A DNA stretch of 64,000 nt from Thauera sedimentorum (GTDB taxonomy: Bacteria; Pseudomonadota; Gammaproteobacteria; Burkholderiales; Rhodocyclaceae): contig NZ_JACTAH010000002.1 in the NCBI RefSeq assembly GCF_014489115.1, forward strand, positions 1,098,586 through 1,162,585, read 5' to 3'. Numbering within the stretch: position 1 is the first letter of the stretch; every line of letters starts with the position of its first letter. Below are positions 43,510-53,125 of this stretch, in pieces. The translations under genes and the position numbers were made by a program. The notes under the pieces were generated by a model, which worked only from the letters and a program-made list of their open reading frames with translations, did not search any database and was not told the origin of the DNA.

Positions 43510-45021
43510 ATGCAGACCACCGCCACCCTGATGGTGCAGGGCACGACCTCGGACGCCGGCAAGAGCACCCTGGTCGCCGGCCTGTGCCGGCTGCTGGCGC
43601 GTCGCGGCGTGCGCGTCGCACCCTTCAAGCCGCAGAACATGGCGCTCAACTCCGCGGTGACCGTGGACGGCGGCGAGATCGGCCGTGCGCAGGCCTTGCA
43701 GGCGCTGGCCGCGGGGCTGGCGCCGCATACCGACTTCAACCCGGTGCTGCTCAAGCCGGCGAGCGACATCGGCGCGCAGGTGATCATCCATGGCAAGGCG
43801 GTGACCAACCTCGATGCGCGCGCCTATCACGACTACAAGCCCACCGCGATGGCCGCGGTGCTGGAATCCTGGCAACGGTTGGTGGCGGGTTACGACTGTG
43901 TGCTGGTGGAGGGCGCGGGCAGCCCGGCCGAGATCAACCTGCGCGATCGCGACATCGCCAACATGGGCTTCGCCGAGGCGGTCGACTGCCCGGTGATCCT
44001 GGTGGCGGACATCGACCGTGGCGGCGTGTTCGCCCATCTGGTCGGCACCCTGGAGCTGCTCTCGCCCTCCGAGCAGGCGCGGGTCAAGGGCTTCGTGATC
44101 AACCGCTTCCGCGGCGACATCGGCCTGCTGCAGTCCGGCCTGGACTGGCTGGAGGCGCGCACCGGGCGGCCGGTGCTCGGCGTGTTGCCCTACCTGCACG
44201 GCCTGTTCCTGGATGCCGAGGACGCGCTGGGCGATGCGCGCGCCGACAAGGAGGAAGCCCTGCTGCGGGTGGTTGCGCCGGTCTATCCGCGCATCTCCAA
44301 CCACACCGACCTGGACGCGCTGCGCCTGCATCCGCAGGTCGATTTCCGCTGGGTGGGGCCGGGGCAGGCGATCCCGCCCGCGGACCTCATCGTGCTGCCG
44401 GGCTCCAAGAGCGTGCAGGCGGACCTCGCCTGGCTGCGCGCGCAGGGCTGGGAGGCGGCGATCCGCCGCCACCTGCGCTATGGCGGCAAGGTGATCGGCA
44501 TCTGCGGCGGCTTCCAGATGCTGGGTGAGCGCCTGGAAGATCCCGCCGGCCTGGAAGGCGCAGCCGGCGACATGGACGGCCTGGGCTGGCTGGAGATGGC
44601 CACCGTGCTCGAAGCGGAGAAACAGCTCGTCAACGTGGAAGGCGAGCTCTGCCTGGCAGGCGTGGCCGGCGCACCGGTGCGCGGCTACGAGATCCACATG
44701 GGCATCTCGCGCGGTGCGGCGCTGGCGCGCCCCGCGCTGCGCCTGTCCGACGGACGCAGCGACGGCGCGCTGTCGGCCGACGGTCAGGTGCTCGGCAGCT
44801 ATGTGCACGGCCTGTTCGATCACCCGGATGCGCTCGCCGCGCTGCTGGCGTGGGCCGGCGCGGCCGGCGTGCAGAAGGTCGATCTCGCCGCGCGGCGCGA
44901 GGCCGACCTCGACCGTCTGGCCGACAGTCTGGCGGCATCGCTGGATCTCGGGCGGCTGGCCGACTGCCTCGGCGGGGCGGCGGGCGAGGCCCTGCGCAAG
45001 CCCATCGACATGGCTGCTTGA
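43510..45021 (+). CDS. cobQ: cobyric acid synthase
   Basis: A 503-residue glutamine-dependent amidotransferase. The N-terminal dethiobiotin-synthetase-like ATPase domain has [12 protein letters not shown] (P-loop) and [12 protein letters not shown]; the C-terminal class I amidotransferase-like domain has the nucleophile Cys in [10 protein letters not shown] and the His in SYVHGLF. It amidates cobyrinic acid a,c-diamide at four side chains. ATG at 43510 is the natural start ([15 protein letters not shown]). It is divergent from cbiB. No cobalamin riboswitch is visible in the 39-bp gap. Confidence 0.96.
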   Translation: MQTTATLMVQGTTSDAGKSTLVAGLCRLLARRGVRVAPFKPQNMALNSAVTVDGGEIGRAQALQALAAGLAPHTDFNPVLLKPASDIGAQVIIHGKAVTNLDARAYHDYKPTAMAAVLESWQRLVAGYDCVLVEGAGSPAEINLRDRDIANMGFAEAVDCPVILVADIDRGGVFAHLVGTLELLSPSEQARVKGFVINRFRGDIGLLQSGLDWLEARTGRPVLGVLPYLHGLFLDAEDALGDARADKEEALLRVVAPVYPRISNHTDLDALRLHPQVDFRWVGPGQAIPPADLIVLPGSKSVQADLAWLRAQGWEAAIRRHLRYGGKVIGICGGFQMLGERLEDPAGLEGAAGDMDGLGWLEMATVLEAEKQLVNVEGELCLAGVAGAPVRGYEIHMGISRGAALARPALRLSDGRSDGALSADGQVLGSYVHGLFDHPDALAALLAWAGAAGVQKVDLAARREADLDRLADSLAASLDLGRLADCLGGAAGEALRKPIDMAA

Positions 45022-45053
45022 CCGCCCCTGGGGCCGCCTCTACCATCGCCGCC

Positions 45054-45248
45054 ATGGAAGAAGAACTCACCCAGCTCGAGAACCGCATCGAGCAGATCGT
45101 GACCCTGTGCGAAGGGCTCAAGGCCGACAACCGCGAGCTGCGCAGCCGGCTGACGAAACTCGAGGCGGACAACCGCGCCCAGGCCGACAAGCTGCGCCTG
45201 GCCACCGACAAGCTCGAAGGCCTGCTGGCCAGACTGCCGCAGGATTGA
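45054..45248 (+). CDS. ZapB-like coiled-coil protein (TIGR02449 type)
   Basis: A 64-residue, almost entirely coiled-coil protein (EEELTQLENRIEQIVTLCEG, LKADNRELRSRLTKLEADNRAQADKLRLATDKLEGLL) followed by ARLPQD. Proteins of this type are found immediately upstream of zapA in many proteobacteria and resemble ZapB, a division-ring crosslinker. It is 32 bp downstream of cobQ and 20 bp upstream of zapA, so it is probably co-transcribed with zapA. Confidence 0.8.
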   Translation: MEEELTQLENRIEQIVTLCEGLKADNRELRSRLTKLEADNRAQADKLRLATDKLEGLLARLPQD

Positions 45249-45268
45249 CCCGGGGAAAAGGGCTGGAC

Positions 45269-45565
45269 ATGGAAACGCTCGACATCAAGCTGCTGGGCAA
45301 GGAGTACCAGGTCTCCTGCAAGCCGGAAGACCGCGACGGGCTGCTTGCGGCGGTGGAATTCCTCGACGACAAGCTCGCCGAACTGGCGCGAAAAACCGGC
45401 TCTTCCGGCGAACGTCTGGCCGTGATGACGGCGCTGAACATCGTGCACGAATTCCTTCAGCAGCAACGCGGCGGAGGGTTTGACATGCCTGCTGCCAAGC
45501 GTAGAATCGGACTCATGTCGGCACGCTTGGATGGGGTGCTCGCCCAGCAGGAAAAGCTGTTCTGA
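45269..45565 (+). CDS. zapA: cell division protein ZapA
   Basis: A 98-residue FtsZ-ring-associated protein. It shows LDIKLLGKEYQVSCKPEDRDGLLAAVEFLDDKL and a C-terminal coiled coil. The start at 45269 (METLDIKLLG) follows GGGGAAAAGGGCTGGAC. 6S RNA follows 4-25 bp after its stop, the arrangement conserved across beta- and gammaproteobacteria. Confidence 0.93.
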   Translation: METLDIKLLGKEYQVSCKPEDRDGLLAAVEFLDDKLAELARKTGSSGERLAVMTALNIVHEFLQQQRGGGFDMPAAKRRIGLMSARLDGVLAQQEKLF

Positions 45566-45568
45566 ACA

Positions 45569-45780
45569 GCCCCGCAGGCGGGATGAGGTGCCGCAGGATC
45601 AATCCCCTGCAGTGTTCGTCGAAGTCGTAGATTCCTTGAACCAATAGTCGAGAGACTTGGTTGCTAACCTGAAGGCCGCGGTGTGCATGCCCCGACAGGG
45701 GAAGCCTGAAGCGGTGGGAGTGCGACCACCCTGAACCCCAGGTTCAGGATGCCCGGCGGAGACGGCACAGGCGGGGGGCC
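45569..45780 (+). ncRNA. ssrS: 6S RNA (ssrS)
   Basis: It lies directly after zapA. The 5' and 3' arms pair (GCCCCGC with GCGGGGGGC, GTGCCG with CGGCAC), giving the long closing stem of 6S RNA. The interior contains AATCCCCTGCAGTG, GCATGCCCCGACAGGGGAAGC and CCTGAACCCCAGGTTCAGG, which align with the central bubble and 3' hairpin of E. coli 6S RNA. 6S RNA sequesters sigma-70 RNA polymerase. Exact ends are uncertain by about 20 nt. Its 3' end is antisense to the last 37 nt of the DUF1850 gene. Confidence 0.85.
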
Positions 45781-46274
45781 AAACTGAAGGCGCAACTCGA
45801 AAGGGTTGCGCCTTCGCGCGTATACGGCGCCCGCGGGCGGCGGGTGTCCTGCAGCGCACCGGCGCCTTCCGGCGGTGCGCTGCAGGCGTACAGGCGGATG
45901 CTGGTCGCCTGCTCCGGCGCGGGCGGCAGGCCGGGCAGGTAATCGGCCAGCGGCCGGCAGCCGCTGGGCAGGCACAGTTCGTAGCCGGCAGTGTAGTTGC
46001 TGTGTGCAAGCTCGACCCCGGCCATGTCGCGGCCCACCGGGTAGTGCCAGACGCCGTCGATCAGCCGCGCGCCTTCCGGCGGCTCCATGCCGGCGCCGGA
46101 GCCGCGGATGCGGCCTTCGACCAGCCGCAGAACCGATGTGTGTGCATCGTCGATGCGCACCTGCCAGTCTTCTTCCCAGCGGATCTTCTCGATCGAGTGC
46201 GTCCAGCGCAGGGTGAAATCCTGGGTGGCGACGAAGGCCGTCAGCACGCCGCTGGCGAGGCACAGCCCGATCAT
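45744..46274 (-). CDS. DUF1850 domain protein of the TAXI-TRAP system
   Basis: A 176-residue protein with an N-terminal signal-like segment (MIGLCLASGVLTAFVATQDF). The DUF1850 core includes TLRWTHSIEKIRWEEDWQV and MEPPEGARLIDGVWHYPV. It occurs after TAXI-TRAP permease genes in many proteobacteria and is thought to be an accessory of that transporter. It overlaps the permease gene by 4 bp (ATGA). The C-terminal 30 or so residues extend across a hairpin and into DNA antisense to 6S RNA, so the true C-terminus may be a product of read-through into that region. Confidence 0.8.
   Translation of the reverse strand: MIGLCLASGVLTAFVATQDFTLRWTHSIEKIRWEEDWQVRIDDAHTSVLRLVEGRIRGSGAGMEPPEGARLIDGVWHYPVGRDMAGVELAHSNYTAGYELCLPSGCRPLADYLPGLPPAPEQATSIRLYACSAPPEGAGALQDTRRPRAPYTREGATLSSCAFSLAPRLCRLRRAS
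45787..45814. terminator. hairpin after 6S RNA
   Basis: AAGGCGCAAC and GTTGCGCCTT form a perfect 10-bp stem around an 8-nt loop. It can terminate 6S RNA. It lies inside the 3' coding end of the convergent DUF1850 gene. Confidence 0.75.
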
Positions 46275-48313
46275 GCGGCTGCGACGGCCCGTCGTTTCTG
46301 CCAGACGAGGACGCCGAGCAGCAGCGCGGTGCTGATCAGGCCGATCTCGTCGGTGATCGGCAAGGCAGCCACCAGGCACAGCGCGGACAGGAAAGCCCAG
46401 ATGCGCAGCGGCCAGCCCACCGGCTGCCACAGGTAGCCGATCGAGGCCACGCCCCACAGTGCGATGGCCACCAGGGCCTTGAACACGATCCACACCACCG
46501 CCACGACGCTGGGGGCGCCCTGCAGCATCAGCTCGGGGGCATACACCGCCATGTAGGGCACGACGAAACCGGCCAGCGCCACACGCACCGCCTGCACCCC
46601 GATGCGCATGCCGGACACCCCGGCAATCGGCGCCGCGGCGAAGGCGGCCAGGGCCACCGGCGGGGTGAGGTCGGCGAGGATGCCGAAATAGAACACGAAC
46701 ATGTGGCTGACGATCAGCGGCACGCCCAGTTCCAGCAGCGCGGGCGCCGCGAGCGAACTGGTGATGATGTAGTTGGGGATGGTGGGAATGCCCATGCCCA
46801 GCAGCAGGCAGACCAGCATGGTGAGCATCAGCGACAGCAGCAGGTTGTCCCGCCCGAGCGAAATGATGGCGTTGGCGAAGGTGGTGGCCGCGCCGGTCAG
46901 CGTGAGCACGCCGATGATCACCCCGACCAGGGCGCAGGCTACGCCGACCGGTAGCGCGTGGCGCGCGCCGTCGGCCAGGGCGTTGGCGGCGATGTGCAGC
47001 GTGGCGCGTCCGCCCTGGACCAGCAGGCACAGCGCCACCAGTGCGGCGATCAGCAGCATGATCGCGGTGATGCCCCACTTGAAGAAGCCCGAGCACAGGA
47101 TGCCCAGCGCGATCCAGAAGGCGGCGCGCAAGGCATTGCCCTTGAGGCGCAGGGCCACGGCGGCGCCGAGGATCAGCACCGCGGTGAGCGCCAGGCCGAC
47201 CATGCCGGAGAACAGCGGGGTGTAGCCTGAGAACAGCAGGCCGACCAGCACCGCCAGCGGCAGCAGCAGGTACCAGTGCTTCTTCACCGCGGCCCAGGGG
47301 TCGGGACACTCGTCCTTGGGAATGCCGTGCAGGCCGGCGCGGCCGGCCTCGAGGTGCACCATCCAGAAGGCGGTGACGAAGTACAGCACCGCCGGGATGA
47401 TCGCGGCCTTGACGATTTCCACGTAGGCCACGCCTATGGTCTCGGCCATGATGAAGGCCACCGCGCCCATCACCGGCGGCATGATCTGCCCGCCCATGCT
47501 TGAGGTGGCTTCCACGCCGCCGGCGAACTCGGGCCGGTAGCCGAAGCGCTTCATCAGCGGAATGGTGAACTGCCCGGTGGTGACCACGTTGGCCACCCCG
47601 GAGCCGTTGATCGTGCCCATCAGCCCGGAGGTCACCACCGATACCTTGGCCGGGCCGCCGCGGGTATGGCCGACGGTGCCGAGCGCGAAGTCGGTGAACA
47701 GCCGGATCATGCCGGCCTGCTCGAGAAAGGCGCCGAACAGGATGAACAGGAAGATGTAGGTGGCACTGACGTAGGTCGGGATCCCGTAGATGCCTTCGGT
47801 GCCGAAGGTCAGGTGCTCGATCAGTTGCGAGAAGCCGTAGCCGCGGTGGGCGAAGTCGCCGGGCAGGTACTGGCCGAACATCGCGTAGGCGAAGAAGGCC
47901 GCGCAGATCAGTGGCAGGGCGGGGCCCATGATGCGGCGCGCGCCCTCGAAGACGAGCACCAGGGTGATGGTGCCGACGACGATGTCGAGCTGCGTCGGGT
48001 CGCCGGCGCGCACGATCAGGTCGGCTTCGAAGATCCAGTGGTAGAAGGCCAGACCGAAGGCAAGCAGGCCCACCGGCCAGGCCAGCGCGGGCACCTGGCG
48101 GCGCGGCAGCCAGTTCTGCAGCAGCGCGAAGCTCATCAGCAGCATGAAGCCGACGTGGATCGCCCTCACCACCTGGGACGACAGCGGGTGATAGGCCGCG
48201 ACGATGATCTGGTAGGTGGAAAAGGCGATGGCGATCAGGAACAGGGCGCGGCCCTGCAGACCCTTGTCCCAGCCGAAGGGGACGACGGGGGCGTCGTGCG
48301 AACTGGTCGTCAT
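46271..48313 (-). CDS. TRAP transporter fused small/large permease (DctQM type)
   Basis: A 680-residue polytopic protein with an N-terminal four-TM small-permease-like part and a large-permease part of about twelve TM helices. Signatures include TSGLMGTINGSGVANVVTTGQFTIPLMKRFGYRPEFAGGVEATSSMGGQIMPPVMGAVAFIMAE and GMGIPTIPNYIITSSLAAPAL. These match the fused permease that pairs with TAXI-type binding proteins. It is a sodium-coupled or proton-coupled secondary transporter. It follows the TAXI gene at a 173-bp gap. The substrate cannot be read from the sequence; a dicarboxylate is likely from the adjoining catabolic genes. Confidence 0.92.
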   Translation of the reverse strand: MTTSSHDAPVVPFGWDKGLQGRALFLIAIAFSTYQIIVAAYHPLSSQVVRAIHVGFMLLMSFALLQNWLPRRQVPALAWPVGLLAFGLAFYHWIFEADLIVRAGDPTQLDIVVGTITLVLVFEGARRIMGPALPLICAAFFAYAMFGQYLPGDFAHRGYGFSQLIEHLTFGTEGIYGIPTYVSATYIFLFILFGAFLEQAGMIRLFTDFALGTVGHTRGGPAKVSVVTSGLMGTINGSGVANVVTTGQFTIPLMKRFGYRPEFAGGVEATSSMGGQIMPPVMGAVAFIMAETIGVAYVEIVKAAIIPAVLYFVTAFWMVHLEAGRAGLHGIPKDECPDPWAAVKKHWYLLLPLAVLVGLLFSGYTPLFSGMVGLALTAVLILGAAVALRLKGNALRAAFWIALGILCSGFFKWGITAIMLLIAALVALCLLVQGGRATLHIAANALADGARHALPVGVACALVGVIIGVLTLTGAATTFANAIISLGRDNLLLSLMLTMLVCLLLGMGIPTIPNYIITSSLAAPALLELGVPLIVSHMFVFYFGILADLTPPVALAAFAAAPIAGVSGMRIGVQAVRVALAGFVVPYMAVYAPELMLQGAPSVVAVVWIVFKALVAIALWGVASIGYLWQPVGWPLRIWAFLSALCLVAALPITDEIGLISTALLLGVLVWQKRRAVAAA

Positions 48314-48486
48314 GGATGACAGCTCCGGTGCCGCAGTGTGCGGCGGCGGTCACGAAAGGGATGCCGGCGAGTGGAAATGCAGCCCGGATGCGGCGCAGCA
48401 GCCGGCGTGATTCGCCGGCCTGCGGTCCACATTCGGGCTGCGCGCGGCGCCCCGGCCGTCCGGCGGGGGCGCCGCGGGCGGCGGGC

Positions 48487-49434
48487 TTACTTCAGCAGGC
48501 CGGCTTCGCGGTAGTAGCGCTCCGCGCCCGGGTGCAGCGGCAGCGGCAGGTTGTCGGCCGCGCCTTCGGCCTTGATCGCCTTGGCGGCGGCGTGGGCGGC
48601 CACGAGCTGGTCGAGGTTCTCGAACATCGACTTGGTCATGCCATACACCACGTCGTCCGGCACGCCGGCATGGGTGACCAGGATGTTGCGGATGCCCGCG
48701 GTCTGCACGTCGGTGCCCTGGCCTTCGTAGGTGTTGGCCGGAATGGTGGCGGGCTGATAGGCGGCGTCGCCGATCTTGGCCACGACCTCGGCCGGGACCG
48801 GGATCACCACGATCTTGATCGCGTTGGCGAGGTCGCGGATGGAGGCCACGCCCAGGCCGGCGGACTGCAGGGTGGCGTCGAGCTGGCGGTTCTTCATCAG
48901 TTCGACCGACTCGCCGAAGGGCAGATACTCGACCTTGCCGAGATCGTCATAGGACATGCCGGCGCCCTTGAAGATGGCGCGTGCGTTCAGTTCGGTGCCC
49001 GAGCGTGGCGCGCCCACCGACACGCGCTTGCCCTTCAGGTCGGCCAGCGAGGTGATGCCGGAATCGGCCGAGGCGACGATCTGGATGTAGTTGGTGTAGA
49101 TGCCGGCCAGGCCGCGCAGCTTGTCGAGCTTGGTCTTGAAGCCGGCCTCCTCGTTGCCGGTCCAGGCCGCGGAGACCGCATCGCCCAGCGAGAAGCCGAC
49201 CTCGCCGCGACCGGCCTGCAGCAGGTTCAGGTTTTCGGCGCTGGCCTTGGTGGATTGCACGCTGGTGCGGGCGTTGGGGATGTTGTCGCCGTAGACCTTG
49301 GAGAGGGCGACGCCCAGCGGGTAGTACACGCCGCTGGTGCCGCCGGTGAGCACGGTGACGAACTGCTGTTGTGCGTGCGCCGCGCCGGTGGTGATCAGTG
49401 CCGCAGCAAGGCCGAGGGTGCGAATCAACTTCAT
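48487..49434 (-). CDS. TAXI family TRAP transporter solute-binding protein
   Basis: A 315-residue periplasmic binding protein with a signal peptide (MKLIRTLGLAAALITTGAAHA). TAXI-family features include VTVLTGGTSGVYYPLGVALSKVY, VQSTKASAENLNLLQAGRGEVGFSLGDAV, and GAPRSGTELNARAIFKGAGM. It captures the substrate for the adjoining fused TRAP permease. It is the first transporter gene on the minus strand, 236 bp downstream of the CoA-transferase gene. Between them lies a REP-like element. Confidence 0.92.
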   Translation of the reverse strand: MKLIRTLGLAAALITTGAAHAQQQFVTVLTGGTSGVYYPLGVALSKVYGDNIPNARTSVQSTKASAENLNLLQAGRGEVGFSLGDAVSAAWTGNEEAGFKTKLDKLRGLAGIYTNYIQIVASADSGITSLADLKGKRVSVGAPRSGTELNARAIFKGAGMSYDDLGKVEYLPFGESVELMKNRQLDATLQSAGLGVASIRDLANAIKIVVIPVPAEVVAKIGDAAYQPATIPANTYEGQGTDVQTAGIRNILVTHAGVPDDVVYGMTKSMFENLDQLVAAHAAAKAIKAEGAADNLPLPLHPGAERYYREAGLLK

Positions 49435-49580
49435 GGTTTGTCTCCTACCTGGTTGATCAAGCTTGTTCTTTTGTCTGCCAATACCCGCCGGACCTGGCGC
49501 CCGGCCGCAGTCAGCTTGGGGACTTTGCCCCCAAGGGTCAAGTTTCGCCTATCCGTATTTGCCCGAACCGGCGGTGGTGC

Positions 49581-49654
49581 GCAGGAGCGGCCTTGGCCGC
49601 GATCGCGGCGCCCCTTCTTCCGCAGGCCGCATCGCGGCCAAGGCCGCTCCTACG
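49581..49654. repeat. REP-like palindromic element
   Basis: CAGGAGCGGCCTTGGCCGCG and ATCGCGGCCAAGGCCGCTCC between the TAXI start and the CoA-transferase stop. Confidence 0.87.
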
Positions 49655-49670
49655 TGTGAAACGGCGGTGT

Positions 49671-50864
49671 TCATCCGACCACCCCGGCCGCGCGCAGGGC
49701 GGCGAGCCGCTGCGCATCCATGCCGTCCAACGCGCCGAGCACCGCCGCGCTGTCCTCCCCCACTGCCGGCGGCGCCTTGCGGTAGGCCGGCGGGGTGGCC
49801 GACAGGTGCAGCGGGTTGGCGACCTGCGGAATGCCGTCAATCTCCGTGCGCATGCCGCGATGGACGATCTGCGGATCGGCGAAAACGCGCGCCAGATCGT
49901 TGATCGGCCCGCCCGGCACGCCGGCTTCTTCCAGCGCGGCCACCCATTCGTCGGTGGTCTTCATCACCGTGGTCTGGCGCAGCAGCGGGATCAGCGTGTG
50001 GCGGTGGGCGACGCGCGCCGCGTTGGTGGCGAAACGCTCGTCGCCGGCCCATTCCGGCTTGCCGGCGAGCTGACAGAAGGCGGCCCACTGGCGGTCGTTG
50101 CCAATGGTCAGCACCATGTCGCCGTCCGCGGTGGGGAAGGCCTGATAAGGCACGATGTTGGGGTGGGCGTTGCCCATGCGTTGCGGCGCCGTGCCGGAGA
50201 CCAGGTAGTTCATCGCCTGGTTGGCGAGGCAGGCGACCTGCACGTCGAGCAGCGCCAGGTCGATGTGCTGGCCCTCGCCCGTGCGCTCGCGGTGGGCCAG
50301 TGCGGCGAGGATGCCGACCGTGGCGTAGAGCCCGGTGAGGATGTCGGTGAGCGCCACGCCCACCTTCTGCGGCGGGCCGTCCGGTTCGCCGGTGATGCTC
50401 ATCAGCCCGCCCATGGCCTGCAGCAGGAAGTCGTAGCCGGGGCGTTCGGCGTAGGGGCCGTCCTGGCCGAAGCCGGTGATCGAGCAATACACCAGGCGCG
50501 GATTGACTGTGCGCAGGCTGGCGTAGTCGAGGCCGTATTTGGCCAGTCCGCCGACCTTGTAGTTCTCCACCAGCACGTCGGCCTCGCGCGCCAGTTCGCG
50601 CACCAGGGCCTGGCCGTCCGGGTGGGTGATGTCGATCGCCACCGAGCGCTTGTTGCGGTTGGTGGCCAGATAGTAGGCGGCTTCCCGCCGGCCATCCGCC
50701 TCGAACCACGGCGGGCCCCAGGCGCGGGTGTCGTCGCCGGCGCCGGGGCGCTCGACCTTGATCACCTCGGCGCCGAGGTCGCCGAGCAGCTGGGTGGCCC
50801 AGGGGCCGGCCAGCACCCGGGAGAGGTCGAGCACCTTGAGATGGGAGAGCGCGCCCGGATTCAT
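49671..50864 (-). CDS. CaiB/BaiF-type CoA-transferase, probably for glutarate
   Basis: A 397-residue class III CoA-transferase. It shows LKVLDLSRVLAGPWATQLLGDLGAEVIKVERP at the N-terminus, NKRSVAIDI, DVLVENYKVGG, and the catalytic Asp in RPGYDFLLQAMGGLMS. It ends 2 bp before the ATG region of nothing else, and starts 2 bp after the stop of glutaryl-CoA dehydrogenase, so the two are one operon. The context points to a succinyl-CoA:glutarate CoA-transferase that activates glutarate for GcdH. The specificity is inferred only from context. Confidence 0.88.
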   Translation of the reverse strand: MNPGALSHLKVLDLSRVLAGPWATQLLGDLGAEVIKVERPGAGDDTRAWGPPWFEADGRREAAYYLATNRNKRSVAIDITHPDGQALVRELAREADVLVENYKVGGLAKYGLDYASLRTVNPRLVYCSITGFGQDGPYAERPGYDFLLQAMGGLMSITGEPDGPPQKVGVALTDILTGLYATVGILAALAHRERTGEGQHIDLALLDVQVACLANQAMNYLVSGTAPQRMGNAHPNIVPYQAFPTADGDMVLTIGNDRQWAAFCQLAGKPEWAGDERFATNAARVAHRHTLIPLLRQTTVMKTTDEWVAALEEAGVPGGPINDLARVFADPQIVHRGMRTEIDGIPQVANPLHLSATPPAYRKAPPAVGEDSAAVLGALDGMDAQRLAALRAAGVVG

Positions 50865-50866
50865 GC

Positions 50867-52048
<1,182 letters not shown>

Positions 52049-52071
52049 GTCTTTGCCTCGTTTGTTCGTTG

Positions 52072-52202
52072 TTCCGCAATGCAGAACACTGTTTCGCAGA
52101 AGTGCTATCATCCTGACAAAATTTGCCTGGAAATGGAAGCGCTGTCGGCTACTCTTTCGAGGAAAGCTCAACTCAAGGATGTTTGTGTTCCGCTATGCAG
52201 AA
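52072..52202. promoter_or_regulatory. paired IclR-type operator palindromes between gcdH and the regulator
   Basis: TTCCGCAATGCAGAA (52072-52086) and TTCCGCTATGCAGAA (52188-52202) are near-identical 15-bp dyads in the 146-bp divergent intergenic region; each reads TTCYGCNNTGCRGAA on both strands with minor mismatch. A half-length copy, TTTCGCAGAA, lies at about 52092. The second dyad covers the regulator's ATG (52195), so binding should block its own expression, and the first lies 24 bp from the gcdH ATG. Confidence 0.7.
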
Positions 52203-53010
52203 TAATGATCCTGGCTCGCCCCTGCCGGACGAGATCGTCGAGGCGACCGAAGGCGATCGCCAGTTCGTCACCGCGCTGGCGCGCGGGCTGGAGGTGCTGC
52301 GCTGCTTCTCCACCCAGACCCGCCTGCTGTCGAATGGCGAACTGGCGGCGCGCACCGGGCTGGCCAAGTCCACCGTGTCGCGCCTGACCCACACCCTGGT
52401 GCAGCTGGGTTACCTGAAGGCCGACGAGGCCTCCGGGCGCTACCGGGTGACTTCTGCGGTGCTGGCGCTCGGCCATGCGGCGCTGGGCAACGTCACCGTG
52501 CGCGAGATTGCCCGCCCGCTGATGCAGGATCTGGCCGAGTACGCGCATGCGCTGGTGTCGCTCGCCACCCGCGACCGCCTCAACATGATCTACCTGGAGA
52601 ACTGCCGGCCGCGCTCGCTGGTGACCCTCAAGGTGAGCACCGGCATGCAGTTGCCGATGGCCACCACCTCGATCGGGCGCGCCTTCCTGTGCGCGCTGCC
52701 GGCGGCAGAGCGGGACTTCCTGCTGGAACAGGTGCGCCGCCGCGACCCGGAGGCCTGGCCGGCGGTGGCCGAGGGCATGGCGCAGGCCGGCGAAGAGTAC
52801 CGCGCGCACGGCTATTGCACCTCGCTGGGCGACTGGAACCGCGAGACCAACGCGGTGGCCGTGCCGCTGATGTGCCCGGACCAGGACCTGCTGGTGCTGT
52901 CGGCCAGCGGCCCGGCCTATGCGCTGACCCGCGAGCGCATCGAGAAGGATCTGGGGCCGCGCCTGGTCTATCTCGCGCGCAGCATCGAGGCGGCGGCCGG
53001 GCAGGGGTAG
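52195..53010 (+). CDS. IclR-family transcriptional regulator
   Basis: A 271-residue regulator. The winged HTH (about 25-85) contains LARGLEVLRCFSTQTRLLSNGELAARTGLAKSTVSRLTHTLVQLGYL, and the C-terminal effector domain has LPMATTSIGRAFLCALP, EYRAHGYCTSLGDWNRETNAVAVPL. It is divergent from gcdH and the CoA-transferase, so it probably controls the glutarate unit in response to a pathway intermediate. ATG at 52195 is chosen by the reading of the N-terminal MQNNDPGSPLPDEIVEATEG. A palindromic site overlaps the start. Confidence 0.9.
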   Translation: MQNNDPGSPLPDEIVEATEGDRQFVTALARGLEVLRCFSTQTRLLSNGELAARTGLAKSTVSRLTHTLVQLGYLKADEASGRYRVTSAVLALGHAALGNVTVREIARPLMQDLAEYAHALVSLATRDRLNMIYLENCRPRSLVTLKVSTGMQLPMATTSIGRAFLCALPAAERDFLLEQVRRRDPEAWPAVAEGMAQAGEEYRAHGYCTSLGDWNRETNAVAVPLMCPDQDLLVLSASGPAYALTRERIEKDLGPRLVYLARSIEAAAGQG

Positions 53011-53037
53011 GCGCAGTCCGGACGGAAGGGATGTCGG

Positions 53038-53100
53038 TCGCGGCCAAGGCCGCTCCTACAGATGCATTGCCTCGCAGGAGCGGCCGTGGCCGCGATGGGG
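53038..53100. repeat. REP-like element in inverted order
   Basis: GTCGCGGCCAAGGCCGCTCC precedes CAGGAGCGGCCGTGGCCGCG, the opposite order from the other elements, between the IclR gene and the convergent chemoreceptor gene. Confidence 0.8.
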
Positions 53101-53125
53101 GCTGAGCCCGGCAGCCGGGCCGGGT

